Below, one piece after another: positions 17,288 to 26,148 of a stretch of 64,000 nucleotides of DNA. The notes beneath the pieces were generated by a model. That model saw nothing but the letters and a program-made list of their open reading frames with translations, searched no databases and was not told the origin of the DNA. The stretch comes from Lachnospiraceae bacterium (GTDB taxonomy: Bacteria; Bacillota; Clostridia; Lachnospirales; Lachnospiraceae), in contig JAFQZU010000035.1 in the NCBI GenBank assembly GCA_017405805.1, forward strand, positions 62,001 to 126,000, read 5' to 3'. Position numbers and translations under genes: made by a program. Numbering within the stretch: the first letter of the stretch is position 1; every line of letters begins with the position of its first letter.

Positions 17288-18238
17288 TTATGAAAGGACT
17301 GCCTTCGCCGCCCGATCGAGCATTTCCATCTCTTCTTCCGACAGGGTCCAGTCAAGGCACTTAATATTGCTTTCCACCTTCTGCCGGCTCTGCGCGCCGA
17401 ACATGCTGGTGTCGATGAAGTCCTTCTGCCTGGACCAGTTGATGGCGATCTCCGCAAGCGTCACGCCGCGCTCCTTCGCAATGGGCTCCATGACTTTAAG
17501 GAGCTCCATGACCCTGGAGAACAGCGGCTCGCGAAAATAGGGATAAAACCGGTTCCGGTTGTCCATGGGCGCATACTGCTCCAGCGTGCGGTAGCGCCCG
17601 GTAAGGATCCCGCCGCCCAAAGACCCGTAGGTCATGACGCCGAGCCCCTGCCCGTGGGCCCACTGCAGAACGTCCGCATTGCCCTGCTCCACCATGGAAT
17701 ACTGGAGCTGCAGCGCCTCCACGTCCGCGCACTGCATAGCCCTTTGGAGCTGCTCCTGATTGAAGTTGGAGACGCCGATATGGCGGATGCAGCCCTCTTC
17801 CTTGAGCCTTGTCAGCGCGCCAAACGTCTTCTCGTACGGGATCTCCGGGTCCGGCCAGTGCACGATCAGAAGATCGATGTAATCCGTTCGCAGATTCTTA
17901 AGCGAATCCTCGCACTGCTGCAGGATCAGCTCCGGTCTTCCGGAGCGCACGTACTGGCCGTCGATAAAGGAGTTGGCGCATTTGGTCGCGATCTGCACCT
18001 TCTGCCTTGTGCCGGGGCCCATCTGTTCCAGGGCCTTTCCGATGTATCGCTCTGCCTTGCCTGCATTGTAGGCCGGCGCGGTATCGATAAAATTGATGCC
18101 GCACTCCACCGCCGCCGCGATGGCGTCGAGCCTCGTCTCATCTGTGTTCTCATCCCAGCCCGCGCCGCCGATGCCCCAGGTGCCAAGCGTAAGCGGCGTG
18201 ACCATCATACCTGTCTTTCCAAAGCGTACTGTTTCCAT
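17288..18238 (-). CDS. Aldo/keto reductase
   Basis: An NADPH-dependent aldo/keto reductase, 316 residues. The catalytic tetrad is present: Asp52 and Tyr57 (IDTAPAYNAGKAERYIG), Lys86 (IATKCAN) and His127 (LLIVHWPD). The C-terminal cofactor segment around residues 275-300 is less typical. It lies 15 bases downstream of a PNPOx-type FMN protein gene. Substrate unknown. Confidence 0.92.
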   Translation of the reverse strand: METVRFGKTGMMVTPLTLGTWGIGGAGWDENTDETRLDAIAAAVECGINFIDTAPAYNAGKAERYIGKALEQMGPGTRQKVQIATKCANSFIDGQYVRSGRPELILQQCEDSLKNLRTDYIDLLIVHWPDPEIPYEKTFGALTRLKEEGCIRHIGVSNFNQEQLQRAMQCADVEALQLQYSMVEQGNADVLQWAHGQGLGVMTYGSLGGGILTGRYRTLEQYAPMDNRNRFYPYFREPLFSRVMELLKVMEPIAKERGVTLAEIAINWSRQKDFIDTSMFGAQSRQKVESNIKCLDWTLSEEEMEMLDRAAKAVLS

Positions 18239-18253
18239 CGCTCTCCCTCTTTA

Positions 18254-18655
18254 TCAGAACTTCACGGTCTCCGGCGCCGCCGTGAAGGAACTGAAGGTCG
18301 CGGCCGCATCCTCAAAGTACAGTACTTCGGTATTGTCGTCCTCCGGATCATACATGGCGCGAAGATCCGGATAAGCCTCCAGCATGGATCTCTTGGGCTC
18401 GACACGGTTGTCATCCACAAGCTTCCCCGCTACGCGGAGCCAGACGCCGTCCTTGAAGGCGCAGATCTCTGCCTTGGGATTGGCTGCAAGCTGTTTGGCC
18501 ACATCCTTGGACCTTCCGGTCTGGATGTAGAGCTTTCCTTCAAAAATATGCGCTGTTCCAAAGGGACGGACCCTGGGCTGGTCGCCGTCCACGGTCGCAA
18601 GGTAATACGTCTGTGCTTCTTTCAGGAAGCTGCACACTCTTTCTATCGCTGTCAT
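18254..18655 (-). CDS. Pyridoxamine 5'-phosphate oxidase-like FMN-binding protein
   Basis: A 133-residue split-barrel flavoprotein: YYLATVDGDQPRVRPFG, KLYIQTGRSKDVAKQL and VWLRVAGKL are the usual strands. The ATG at 18655 is favoured over one at 18673 by AAAGGAG seven bases upstream. First gene of a small unit with aldo/keto reductase and the 28-residue peptide; probably a flavin reductase-type activity. Confidence 0.88.
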   Translation of the reverse strand: MTAIERVCSFLKEAQTYYLATVDGDQPRVRPFGTAHIFEGKLYIQTGRSKDVAKQLAANPKAEICAFKDGVWLRVAGKLVDDNRVEPKRSMLEAYPDLRAMYDPEDDNTEVLYFEDAAATFSSFTAAPETVKF

Positions 18656-18757
18656 TTTTGACTCCTTTCTCATACCGGATCCGGTGCGGATCGCCGTTAT
18701 AGTATCAGTATAGTGGGCGGCAGTTTATTTTTCCACAGTTGTTTTGGGAGGCAGTGC

Positions 18758-18787
18758 TTGACATGGCCGTGATCCATTGGAAATAAT
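18758..18787 (+). promoter_or_regulatory. Promoter of the threonine aldolase gene
   Basis: A consensus -35 TTGACA (18758-18763), 18 bases, AATAAT (18782-18787). Transcription would begin about 30 bases before the gene. Confidence 0.55.
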
Positions 18788-18824
18788 ACCCTTAGTAGCG
18801 ATCTTTTGAACGGAGGTGTCCACA

Positions 18825-19859
18825 ATGCCGCATAAGCTCTTTTTTACATCCGACTACATGGAAGGCGCCCACCCCGCGATCCTGCGGCGCCTTGCTGAGA
18901 CAAATATGATCAGTTCCCCCGGTTACGGCACCGACGAATACACGGCCCATGCCCGTGACCTGATCCGGTCTGCCTGCGGGGCGCCGGAAGCCGACGTCTT
19001 CTTTCTGACGGGCGGTACACAGACCAACGCCACGGTCATCGACGCGCTCCTGCGCAGCTACCAGGGCGTCATCGCAGCGGATACAGGGCACATCAGCACC
19101 CATGAGGCCGGCGCCATCGAGCTGGGAGGACACAAGGTACTCACGCTCCCCCATAAGGACGGCAAGATCACAGCCACCGGCATCGCCAGCTTGATAGACG
19201 GCTTCTGGCAGGACGGCAACCACGAGCACATGGTCATGCCCGGCATGGTCTATCTCTCCCAGCCCACGGAATTCGGCACGCTCTATTCTCTTGCGGAGCT
19301 GCGGGAGATCAGCGGCGTCTGCCGCGACAGAAAGGTCCCGCTCTACGTGGACGGCGCAAGGCTCGCCTACGCCCTGGCCTGCCCGGAAAACGATGTCCGG
19401 CTGCCCGACCTGGCGGAGCTGTGCGATGTCTTTTATATAGGGGGGACCAAGTGCGGGGCACTTTTTGGCGAGGCAGTCGTCATTCCCAGGCACGGGCTGA
19501 TCCCCCACTTCTTCACCATCGTCAAACAGCACGGCGCGCTGCTCGCGAAAGGCCGGATCGCCGGGATCCAGTTCGAGACCCTCTTCACGGACGGACTGTA
19601 CGAGGCGATCGGCACGAATGCCATAAAAGCCGCCGACCGGATCCGGAGCGCGCTCAAAGAAAAGGGATACGACCTTCCGATCGCATCCCCTACCAACCAG
19701 ATATTCATTTCTGTCGACGATGAAACGTACGCGCGTCTGCAGCAGCAGGTCGAACTGAGCTTTTGGGAAAAGCTTCCCGCCGGGCGGACCGTCCTGCGGA
19801 TCGCCACCAGCTGGGCCACTGTCGCAGAAGCCGTGGACGCCCTGATCCGGATCCTGTGA
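18825..19859 (+). CDS. Low-specificity threonine aldolase (PLP beta-eliminating lyase family)
   Basis: A fold-type I PLP enzyme, 344 residues, cleaving L-threonine or L-allo-threonine to glycine and acetaldehyde. Visible motifs are VFFLTGGTQTNATV, the PLP-binding Asp in YVDGARLAYAL, and the Schiff-base Lys in YIGGTKCGALFGEAVV. ATG 18825 lies eight bases after GGAGG; an in-frame GTG at 18816 overlaps that site and is less likely. Monocistronic, convergent with the MATE gene. Confidence 0.9.
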   Translation: MPHKLFFTSDYMEGAHPAILRRLAETNMISSPGYGTDEYTAHARDLIRSACGAPEADVFFLTGGTQTNATVIDALLRSYQGVIAADTGHISTHEAGAIELGGHKVLTLPHKDGKITATGIASLIDGFWQDGNHEHMVMPGMVYLSQPTEFGTLYSLAELREISGVCRDRKVPLYVDGARLAYALACPENDVRLPDLAELCDVFYIGGTKCGALFGEAVVIPRHGLIPHFFTIVKQHGALLAKGRIAGIQFETLFTDGLYEAIGTNAIKAADRIRSALKEKGYDLPIASPTNQIFISVDDETYARLQQQVELSFWEKLPAGRTVLRIATSWATVAEAVDALIRIL

Positions 19860-19894
19860 TCCAACCGTAAAAAAGACTCCTGTTTCCTGCCCTT

Positions 19895-21262
19895 TCAGAG
19901 GACATCCTCCGAGAGCGGCAGGATCATTTTTGCGTGGAGCCTCCGAAACAGAACGATCGACAGGGCAAGCGACATCACTTCCGCGATCGGGAAGGCGAAC
20001 CACACGTTTCGCAGCACCCCGGTCTGCGCCAGGAGCCAGGCAGCGGGGATCAGCACCACGAGCTGCCGTCCCACGGAGACGATCAGGGAATTGATACTCT
20101 GGGAAAAGGCCTGGAAGGTCGACCCCATCACGATGCACACGGCAGCGACCGGGAAGCAGGTACAAATGATGCGGAGCGCGGGGATCCCGATCTCCTTCAT
20201 CTGGTCCGACGCGTTGAACAGATCAAGCAGCGTTCCCGGGAACAGCTCGAAGACCGCCACGCCGACAAGCATGATCCCCACCGCGAGGCACATGGCGAAT
20301 TTGAGCGCCTCCTCGATCCTGTCCCGGCGCCGCGCGCCGTAGTTGTAGGCCAGGACCGGGATCAGGCCGTTGTTGAGGCCGAAGACCGGCATGAAGAAAA
20401 AGCTCTGCAGCTTGAAATATACGCCAAAAACCGCTGCCGCCGTTGTGGAGAAGGTGATCAGGATCCGGTTCATCGCGTACGTCATGATGGAGCCGATGGA
20501 CATCATGAGGATCGAGGGTACGCCGACATAGTAGATCATGCCGATGATCTCCCGGCTGGGATGCAGGATATCCTGCATGGAAATATGAATATCCCTGTTG
20601 ATCCGCAGGTTCATGAAAAGGCCCAGAACGGCCGCGACAAACTGGCCCAGGACCGTCGCGTAGGCGGCGCCGGCCACGCCCAGGCGGGGGAAGCCGAAGA
20701 GCCCGAAGATCATGATCGGGTCGAAAATGATATTGATGATGGCACCCGTTCCCTGCGAGATCATGCTCTGCACGGTGCGCCCCGTGGACTGCAGAAGCCG
20801 CTCGAAGGTCATCTGGAAAAACAGCCCCACGGACAGGCAGCTCACGATCCTGAGATAAGTGGAGCCGTACACAATGATCTCCTCCACGTCCGTCTGGGTC
20901 CGCACAAACGCTTTTGCGCCAAAAAGGCCGATCAGCAAAAACGTCACAAAACTCAGGAAAGTGAGGAACAGGCCCGTATTGGCCGCCTCATCCGCCCTCC
21001 TGAACCGCTTCTCTCCAAGGGACCTCGACAGCAGCGCGTTGATACCCACCCCGGTGCCGGACCCGACGGCGATCATCAGGTTCTGCATGGGAAAGGCCAG
21101 CGTGACCGCAGTCAGCGCGTTCTCCGATATCTGCGCCACGAAAATACTGTCCACTACATTGTAGAGCGCCTGCACCAGCATCGACAGCATCATCGGCAGG
21201 GACATCGTGATAATCAGTTTTTTGACGGGCATGACGCCCATTTTGTTCTCTTGTCGTTCCAC
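19895..21262 (-). CDS. MATE-family efflux transporter
   Basis: A 455-residue, about 12-helix membrane exporter. N-terminal MSLPMMLSMLVQALYNVVDS and LTAVTLAFPMQNLMIAVGSG.GVGINALLSRSLG are typical MATE segments; the second half repeats the fold. The GTG at 21262 is chosen because AGGAGG lies seven bases upstream. It lies 36 bases downstream of the SH3 lipoprotein gene. It likely exports drugs or metabolites using a sodium or proton gradient. Confidence 0.93.
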   Translation of the reverse strand: MERQENKMGVMPVKKLIITMSLPMMLSMLVQALYNVVDSIFVAQISENALTAVTLAFPMQNLMIAVGSGTGVGINALLSRSLGEKRFRRADEAANTGLFLTFLSFVTFLLIGLFGAKAFVRTQTDVEEIIVYGSTYLRIVSCLSVGLFFQMTFERLLQSTGRTVQSMISQGTGAIINIIFDPIMIFGLFGFPRLGVAGAAYATVLGQFVAAVLGLFMNLRINRDIHISMQDILHPSREIIGMIYYVGVPSILMMSIGSIMTYAMNRILITFSTTAAAVFGVYFKLQSFFFMPVFGLNNGLIPVLAYNYGARRRDRIEEALKFAMCLAVGIMLVGVAVFELFPGTLLDLFNASDQMKEIGIPALRIICTCFPVAAVCIVMGSTFQAFSQSINSLIVSVGRQLVVLIPAAWLLAQTGVLRNVWFAFPIAEVMSLALSIVLFRRLHAKMILPLSEDVL

Positions 21263-21298
21263 TTACTATCCTCCTGCGGGATCACGGCTCCCGCCGTT

Positions 21299-22123
21299 TT
21301 ACTCTCCGTCCTGCAAAACTTCTTCCGGCACCTGCGTCACCGGCTCCTCCACCTGGTCCGGCAGCATTTCCGGCACGCCCGAAGGATCCTCCTGCGCGCT
21401 CTCCTCTTCCTGCGCCGCGGGCGTCTCTGCGGGCGTCTCCACTGCGGCGGCATCCGCGGGGATCTCCACGGAAGAAGGGACCTGTGCGGGCGTCTCCACC
21501 GGTGTCTGTGCGGGCTCGGCGGCCGGCTCTTCCGCAGCCGACGTGCCGTGTCCGGGACCGGCGGAGGGATCTTCGTCGTCAAAAATCCTTCCCTCCTTGA
21601 CCTCTTCTTCCTCTTCCTCTATCTCCTCAAAGTCTTCCTCCGACTCCTCGAAGTAACCGGCCGCCACATATCCCTCATAGTCCTCATAGCGGACGGGATA
21701 CCAGCCGTCCTTCTCCTTCCCCGTGAGATAAACATGCTCTCCGGCGGGAATGATGATGAGTACTGTTCCGTCGGGCTCCTCCCGGAGATTGAGCGTATCG
21801 GTCAGTGTCCGTCTGGTCGGATCTTTGGCTGCCTCCGCCTCCTCCTCCGCGCGCTGTCTGGCCTCCTCAGCGTTGGCGACCGCCTCCTCGCGGCGTGCTC
21901 TCGCCTCTTCCTCCGGGGAATTTTCGGCATAGACCGGCACATAAGGTTCCTGAGACAGACGCGACGTGTCCTCCTCGGGCCCTATGACTTCCACTTCGTT
22001 GAGCTGGTAGAGGCCGCAGCCGCCAAGCGTAAGTGATGCAGCCAGTAAAAGAGTTCCGGCGAGCAGTTTTGCTCCCGGAATCCCGAAATATCGCATATTC
22101 ATAAAAATCAGATCGTTTCTCAT
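21299..22123 (-). CDS. Secreted lipoprotein with bacterial SH3 domain and acidic tail
   Basis: A 274-residue protein. An N-terminal hydrophobic segment ends in TLGGC, a plausible lipobox. An EEARARREE-type charged helix (about 70-100) precedes an SH3_3 domain (about 108-158, LNLREEPDGTVLIIIPAGE.. GWYPVRYEDYEGYV). The rest is a Glu-rich and then Pro/Ala-rich low-complexity tail. The SH3 domain suggests peptidoglycan binding. Upstream are two other in-frame Met codons (8 and 10) that could be the start. Confidence 0.75.
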   Translation of the reverse strand: MRNDLIFMNMRYFGIPGAKLLAGTLLLAASLTLGGCGLYQLNEVEVIGPEEDTSRLSQEPYVPVYAENSPEEEARARREEAVANAEEARQRAEEEAEAAKDPTRRTLTDTLNLREEPDGTVLIIIPAGEHVYLTGKEKDGWYPVRYEDYEGYVAAGYFEESEEDFEEIEEEEEEVKEGRIFDDEDPSAGPGHGTSAAEEPAAEPAQTPVETPAQVPSSVEIPADAAAVETPAETPAAQEEESAQEDPSGVPEMLPDQVEEPVTQVPEEVLQDGE

Positions 22124-22195
22124 GTTCTCTTCCCGCTCAGGATGACATATCTTTGCATTATTATAGACATGCCGGTTTAGATGGTCAATAACGAT

Positions 22196-22411
22196 GTCGT
22201 ATATAAGCGCCTTGAGCCACTCCGTTTAAATGCTTGTCGTATATAAGTGCCTTGGACCACTCCGTTTAAAGTCCGGCGGCACTTATATACGACATAACGT
22301 ATCAGCTTGAAGGCCGGCGGCACTTAGATACGGCATAACGTATCAGCTTGAAGGCCGGCGGCGCTTATATACGACATGCAATATCAGCTTGAAGGCGGCG
22401 GCGCATACGAC
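22196..22411 (+). repeat. Palindromic repeat array, family I, copy 1 (plus orientation)
   Basis: Two left arms of 40 bases (22196 and 22236, each beginning GTCGTATATAAG) are followed by right-arm units of 41, 41, 40 and 12 bases starting at 22278, 22319, 22360 and 22400. The second left arm GTCGTATATAAGTGCC (22236-22251) and first right arm (22278-22293) form a perfect 16-bp stem with a 26-base loop that contains GGAC/GTCC. Copy 2 is at 30531-30660 in inverse orientation. No promoter or ORF is seen in it. Confidence 0.9.
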
Positions 22412-22414
22412 ATA

Positions 22415-22449
22415 AAAATATCCGCAGGTTTTTCTCCTGCGGATATTTT
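22415..22449 (-). terminator. Terminator of the aminotransferase gene
   Basis: AAAATATCCGCAGG (22415-22428) pairs perfectly with CCTGCGGATATTTT (22436-22449) around seven bases, so the minus-strand transcript has the stem ending in a T-rich 3' arm. It lies 22 bases past the aminotransferase stop and directly borders the repeat array. Confidence 0.9.
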
Positions 22450-22470
22450 CAGTTGAATTTGCGAAGCCGC

Positions 22471-23757
22471 TCACATCTCCGAATAGAGCTTCCTGGCGCT
22501 GACCAGTCTCACTACCAGCGTGAACAGTCTCATCGCCGTCTTCAGCTCATCGATGGGCGGGTAGGAAGGCGCGATACGGATGTTGGAATCCTGCGGGTCC
22601 TTTCCGTAGGGGAAGGTCGCGCCGGCCTTGGTCATGACGACGCCGGCCTTCTTGCAGAGCGAGACGATCTCCTTCGCACAGCCCGGAAGCGAATCAAAGC
22701 TGACAAAATAACCGCCGTAGGGCTTGGTCCACTCGCCGATCCCCAGACCGCCCAGCTGCTCCTCCAGGATCTGGTCCACTGCCTGGAACTTGGGGCGCAG
22801 GATCGCCGCATGCTTATGCATATGCAGCACCATTCCGTGAATATCGCCAAAAAATCTCGAGTGGCGCAGCTGATTGACCTTGTCGTGGCCGATGGTCTGA
22901 ATCTTCAGCTGTTTCTCGATGTCCTCCAGATTGTTGCGGGACGTCGCCAGCGCGGCGATGCCGCTCCCCGGGAAAGTGATCTTGGAGGTCGAGGAGAACT
23001 TGTACACGAGATCGGGATTGCCAGCCCTCTTGCAGGCTGCCAGGATCTCGAGAATGTGATCGTGATGATCGGGATACAGATGATGGATCCCGTATGCATT
23101 GTCCCAGAAGATCCGGAAGTCACTGGCTGCGGGTTTGAGCTTGGCAAAGCGCCTGACCGTGTTCGTGGAATAGGAATAGCCCTGGGGATTGCTGTATTTT
23201 GGCACGCACCAGATTCCCTTGATGCTCTCGTCCTCTGCGACGAGCTTCTCCACTATATCCATATCCGGGCCTTCCGGAGTCATGGGGACATTGATCATCT
23301 CAATGCCGAAATACTCGGTGATCGCGAAATGCCTGTCATACCCGGGAACAGGGCACAGGAATTTTACCTTGTCCAGCTGGCACCAGGGCGTATTGCCCAT
23401 GATCCCGTGGGTCATGGCGCGGGAAACCGTATCGAACATGACGTTCAGCGAAGAGTTTCCGTAGATGATGATATTGTCGGGATTGTTCTCCATCATGTCG
23501 CCCAGAAGGACCTTCGCCTCCTCAATGCCGGACAGCACGCCGTAGTTGCGGCAGTCTGTTCCGTCGTCGCAGATCAGGTCCGAATCGGAGTTCAGGATAT
23601 CCATCATCCCCATGGAAAGATCGAGCTGCTCCTTGCAGGGCTTGCCTCTGCTCATGTCAAGGTGGAGATCCAGTGCCTGGAAGTCATGGTATTTGTCCCG
23701 CAGTACCTTGATCTCTTCCGCCAGCTCTTCCTTTGTCATTTCATGATAAGCTTTCAT
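22471..23757 (-). CDS. Aminotransferase class I (aspartate aminotransferase-like, PF12897 type)
   Basis: A 428-residue PLP aminotransferase of the Aminotran_MocR group, related to the Ic aspartate aminotransferases. Seen are IIYGNSSLNVMFDTVSRAM, WCVPKYSNPQGYSYS, FWDNAYGIHHLY and the Schiff-base Lys in FSSTSKITFPGSG. Start ATG 23757 is preceded by AGAGGTG; a GTG two codons upstream is possible. Monocistronic with its own terminator. It probably transaminates aspartate or a similar amino acid. Confidence 0.88.
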   Translation of the reverse strand: MKAYHEMTKEELAEEIKVLRDKYHDFQALDLHLDMSRGKPCKEQLDLSMGMMDILNSDSDLICDDGTDCRNYGVLSGIEEAKVLLGDMMENNPDNIIIYGNSSLNVMFDTVSRAMTHGIMGNTPWCQLDKVKFLCPVPGYDRHFAITEYFGIEMINVPMTPEGPDMDIVEKLVAEDESIKGIWCVPKYSNPQGYSYSTNTVRRFAKLKPAASDFRIFWDNAYGIHHLYPDHHDHILEILAACKRAGNPDLVYKFSSTSKITFPGSGIAALATSRNNLEDIEKQLKIQTIGHDKVNQLRHSRFFGDIHGMVLHMHKHAAILRPKFQAVDQILEEQLGGLGIGEWTKPYGGYFVSFDSLPGCAKEIVSLCKKAGVVMTKAGATFPYGKDPQDSNIRIAPSYPPIDELKTAMRLFTLVVRLVSARKLYSEM

Positions 23758-23850
23758 AATCACCTCTTTTGCATCTTCACAACAATATAGCCATTAGTAT
23801 AACTGTTTTTTTGCGCCGTTGCAATGAATATTTGTATACAATTATACCTC

Positions 23851-24405
23851 TCAGACTGCCAGCATTTCTCTCCAGACGCCGCCGGTATAACTGCTGATCG
23901 CCTCGATAAAAGGCGCGCCGTAGACGGCGGAATTGCGTTCGCCGACGCCATAAAGCTCCTTCAGCTGGTCCAGATCCACCGGAAGCATTTTTACCATAGA
24001 AAACAGGGTCCTGTTCGAAAAAATCAGATACGGAGGCAAATGATACTCCTTTGCGATCTCGGCTCTCACCCTGCGCAGCTTCTCGTAAAGGAGTTTTCCG
24101 TCGTCATTGAGCAGTACCAGAAAATCGCTGCCGCCGCGTCTTTTCACGGCCGCGGGGCGCCGCTCCATTTCCGTGACCACGGCTTCCCATCCGCTCTTTT
24201 TGTACAGCTCATAGAGCCCTGTGACAGAGACGATCCGCAGGTCGTAAAAAGGACCGATCTCCGTCTCCAGTTCCATGGTGTCCAGCTCCGGGTCTCTCTC
24301 CGAACTCTCTTTCTCCTCCCAGTCAAAGGTCACCGTCCAGATCCCGCAGTCCGCATAGACCTCCCTGAGTGCACTGCGAAAATCCCTGTAGTTCATATAT
24401 TCCAT
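23851..24405 (-). CDS. Stand-alone HRDC-domain protein
   Basis: A 184-residue protein. Residues about 112-175 match the HRDC nucleic-acid-binding domain of RecQ and RNase D (RAEIAKEYHLPPYLIFSNRTL and YGVGERNSAVYGAPFIEAI). The N-terminal about 100 residues are an acidic alpha/beta segment (FRSALREVYADCGIWTVTFDW) that I do not recognise. No helicase or nuclease motifs are present, so it is either a small DNA-binding protein or an accessory to RecQ-type activity. Confidence 0.75.
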   Translation of the reverse strand: MEYMNYRDFRSALREVYADCGIWTVTFDWEEKESSERDPELDTMELETEIGPFYDLRIVSVTGLYELYKKSGWEAVVTEMERRPAAVKRRGGSDFLVLLNDDGKLLYEKLRRVRAEIAKEYHLPPYLIFSNRTLFSMVKMLPVDLDQLKELYGVGERNSAVYGAPFIEAISSYTGGVWREMLAV

Positions 24406-24733
24406 CTGCTTTCTCCTTCCTGGTCTGCGCGCTTACGCGTGACCTATGCGCTTACGCGAAAAAAACAGGCCGCGCAGCAGCGCTTTTACCCGTGTTTTCC
24501 CATTTGCTCGTCTTAATGACCATGTCAGTCAGGGATTTCACCCGCGGAAGAATACCACAGCATCCGGCAGAAATGCCGGCACATCAATCGTAATGGATTT
24601 TTAATACTTTTGCAAGTATTTGTTCATGGATATACCAGGTGCGTTAATGTATAATACAGTAAGATATATCAAACTAACCTCTTCGTTAATCACGTACGCC
24701 ACATCACATTCTCACAGGAAATGAGGTGACCTC
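24406..24733. promoter_or_regulatory. Divergent intergenic region between HRDC and MBL genes
   Basis: No gene seen in these 328 bases. GCGCTTACGCG occurs twice (24429-24439 and 24448-24458), 19 bases apart, close to the HRDC gene start, as an operator-like direct repeat. A TATAAT at 24650-24655 lies 79 bases upstream of the MBL gene and is a likely -10 box, but its -35 region is weak. Confidence 0.45.
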
Positions 24734-25855
24734 TTGCGAATCATCAATCTGATCGAAAATACACAGGGCCACACCCGCTGCGCTTGTGAGCACGGCCTCT
24801 GCTTCTATGTGGAGACAATCCGCCACAAGCTTCTCGTAGACACCGGCGCCAGCGATCTCCTTATGCAGAACGCGCAGCGGCTGGGCGTCGACCTCACCAA
24901 AGTTGACACCGTCTTTTTAAGTCACGGCCACAGCGATCACGGCGGCGGCATCCTCCCCTTCTCGAAGATCAACCCCGACGCGCGGATCTATATGCAGGCC
25001 TCCGCGGACGGCGCCTTCTATTCCTTCAGTACCGGAACAGAGCGCTTTATCGGCCTCTCCGAAGAGACGCTGCAGCTCCCGCAGATCAACTTTTTGCGGG
25101 ACGAGAGCGGCTTTAAGCGCATCGACGACGAGCTCTCCGTCTTCTGGAACATAAAGGACGCCTGTCCGTCGCCCGGATCCAACGCTTTCCTGAAAATAAA
25201 AAAGCCCGGTGAGACCGGCGCTTTTGTGCAGGATGACTTCCGCCACGAGCAATGCCTGGTCATCCGGCAGGGCGGCCGGCACATCCTCTTCTCCGGATGC
25301 GCCCACCACGGCATACTCAATATCCTGGAGCGCTTCCGCGAGATCTACGGCACGGATCCCGACGCCGTCATCAGCGGTTTTCACATGATGCAGAAGTCGG
25401 GCTACAGCGACGCGGACATCGAGCAGATCATCAGCACGGCCCTGGCGCTCAAAAAAACCGACACCGTCTTCTACACCGGCCACTGTACCGGCGTGCAGCC
25501 CTACGAAGCCATGCGCAAGATCCTCGGAGACCAGATCCGTTACATTCACTGCGGCGACGAGGTCATCCTGCCGGAGGCCGGACGCCGCACGGGAACGATC
25601 CTGCCTTTCCGACCCGCAGGAGCCCCCGCGTCCCGGACATCAGCCGAACCATCACCTGAACCGGACCAGGCTGCCAATCGTTCTGCAGTCTCCGATGAAA
25701 AAGCGGCTTCGGAAAGCGCCGCAGCTGCCATGAAACCTGCTTCTCCCGCCAAACACAAGAAAGGAAGTACCCGTATGAAATACCACAAGTTCTTTGCGTG
25801 GGCTACTGTTGTTTGTTTTGTCATGACTATGATTACGGGCTATCAGAAAAAGTGA
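24734..25855 (+). CDS. MBL-fold metallohydrolase (COG1237-like) with C-terminal membrane helix
   Basis: Residues 1-280 form a metallo-beta-lactamase fold with HSHGHSDHGGG (His64, His66, Asp68, His69), then FSGCAHHGILNI and GFHMM, and YTGHCTG as the last His ligand. This resembles COG1237 proteins of unclear substrate. Residues about 290-347 are an Ala/Pro/Ser-rich linker, and the last 26 form a membrane helix. The start is a TTG with GAGGTG upstream. The C-terminal helix may also be made alone (see 25775). Its stop is five bases before palindromic array family II. Confidence 0.8.
   Translation: MRIINLIENTQGHTRCACEHGLCFYVETIRHKLLVDTGASDLLMQNAQRLGVDLTKVDTVFLSHGHSDHGGGILPFSKINPDARIYMQASADGAFYSFSTGTERFIGLSEETLQLPQINFLRDESGFKRIDDELSVFWNIKDACPSPGSNAFLKIKKPGETGAFVQDDFRHEQCLVIRQGGRHILFSGCAHHGILNILERFREIYGTDPDAVISGFHMMQKSGYSDADIEQIISTALALKKTDTVFYTGHCTGVQPYEAMRKILGDQIRYIHCGDEVILPEAGRRTGTILPFRPAGAPASRTSAEPSPEPDQAANRSAVSDEKAASESAAAAMKPASPAKHKKGSTRMKYHKFFAWATVVCFVMTMITGYQKK
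25775..25855 (+). CDS. Possible nested small membrane protein (26 residues)
   Basis: Inside the MBL gene, in the same frame, an ATG at codon 348 is preceded by AAGAAAGGAAG nine bases upstream. It would give a peptide beginning MKYHKFFAW with a hydrophobic middle (ATVVCFVMTMITGY) and a Lys-Lys end. This resembles short Clostridia proteins of the DUF6219 type as I remember them. Whether it is a fused domain, a separate product or both cannot be decided from sequence. Confidence 0.45.
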   Translation: MKYHKFFAWATVVCFVMTMITGYQKK

Positions 25856-25859
25856 ATCA

Positions 25860-26090
25860 GAGCCGTATAATAAGTACCTTGGGCACGCTCGCCTATACTC
25901 GCTCGTTCACGCCCCTATGGGCGTGAAAAGGCCCTGCGGTTACTTATTATACGGCTCCTGCTATGAAGGCAGTAGAAGGCCCTTAAAGTTGCTTTTTTTA
26001 CGGCTCCTGCTGTGAAGGCAGTAGAAGGCCCTGCAGTTATTATTTTTACGGCTCCTGCCGCGAAGGCAGTAGAAGGCCCTGCAGTTACTG
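25860..26090 (+). repeat. Palindromic repeat array, family II, copy 1 (plus orientation)
   Basis: One left arm (25860-25876, GAGCCGTATAATAAGTA) pairs perfectly over 17 bases with a right arm (25941-25957). The 64-base loop carries an inner perfect hairpin TTCACGCCC-CTAT-GGGCGTGAA (25906-25927). Three tandem units of 48-49 bases beginning ACGGCTCCTGC follow at 25951, 26000 and 26048; the first two end in T-runs. The loop is repeated in inverse orientation at 29.9 kb with 63 identical bases. Confidence 0.9.
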
Positions 26091-26148
26091 TCCAGTAGAA
26101 CTGATTTGCAAACTTATACATCTTACGCTGACAAAAAGGATGAAAATC

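Noticed and set aside
19934..22036. A 700-codon open frame on the plus strand opposite the MATE and SH3 lipoprotein genes
   Set aside because: It is the mirror of two well-supported minus genes; its translation is rich in His, Arg, Asp and Gln without any motif, as expected from GC-rich antisense.
22196..22411. CRISPR-like array
   Set aside because: The repeats are near-contiguous 40-41-base units with no variable spacers, arms occur in both orientations, and no cas genes are nearby.
24721..24729. Two-codon frame ATG AGG TGA just upstream of the MBL gene
   Set aside because: It overlaps the ribosome binding site and has no independent support; likely chance.
26000..26047. The tandem units of family II as simple factor-independent terminators
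   Set aside because: The T-runs are present only in the first two units of one copy; the other copy lacks them, and the conserved feature is the palindrome, not a stem plus T-run.
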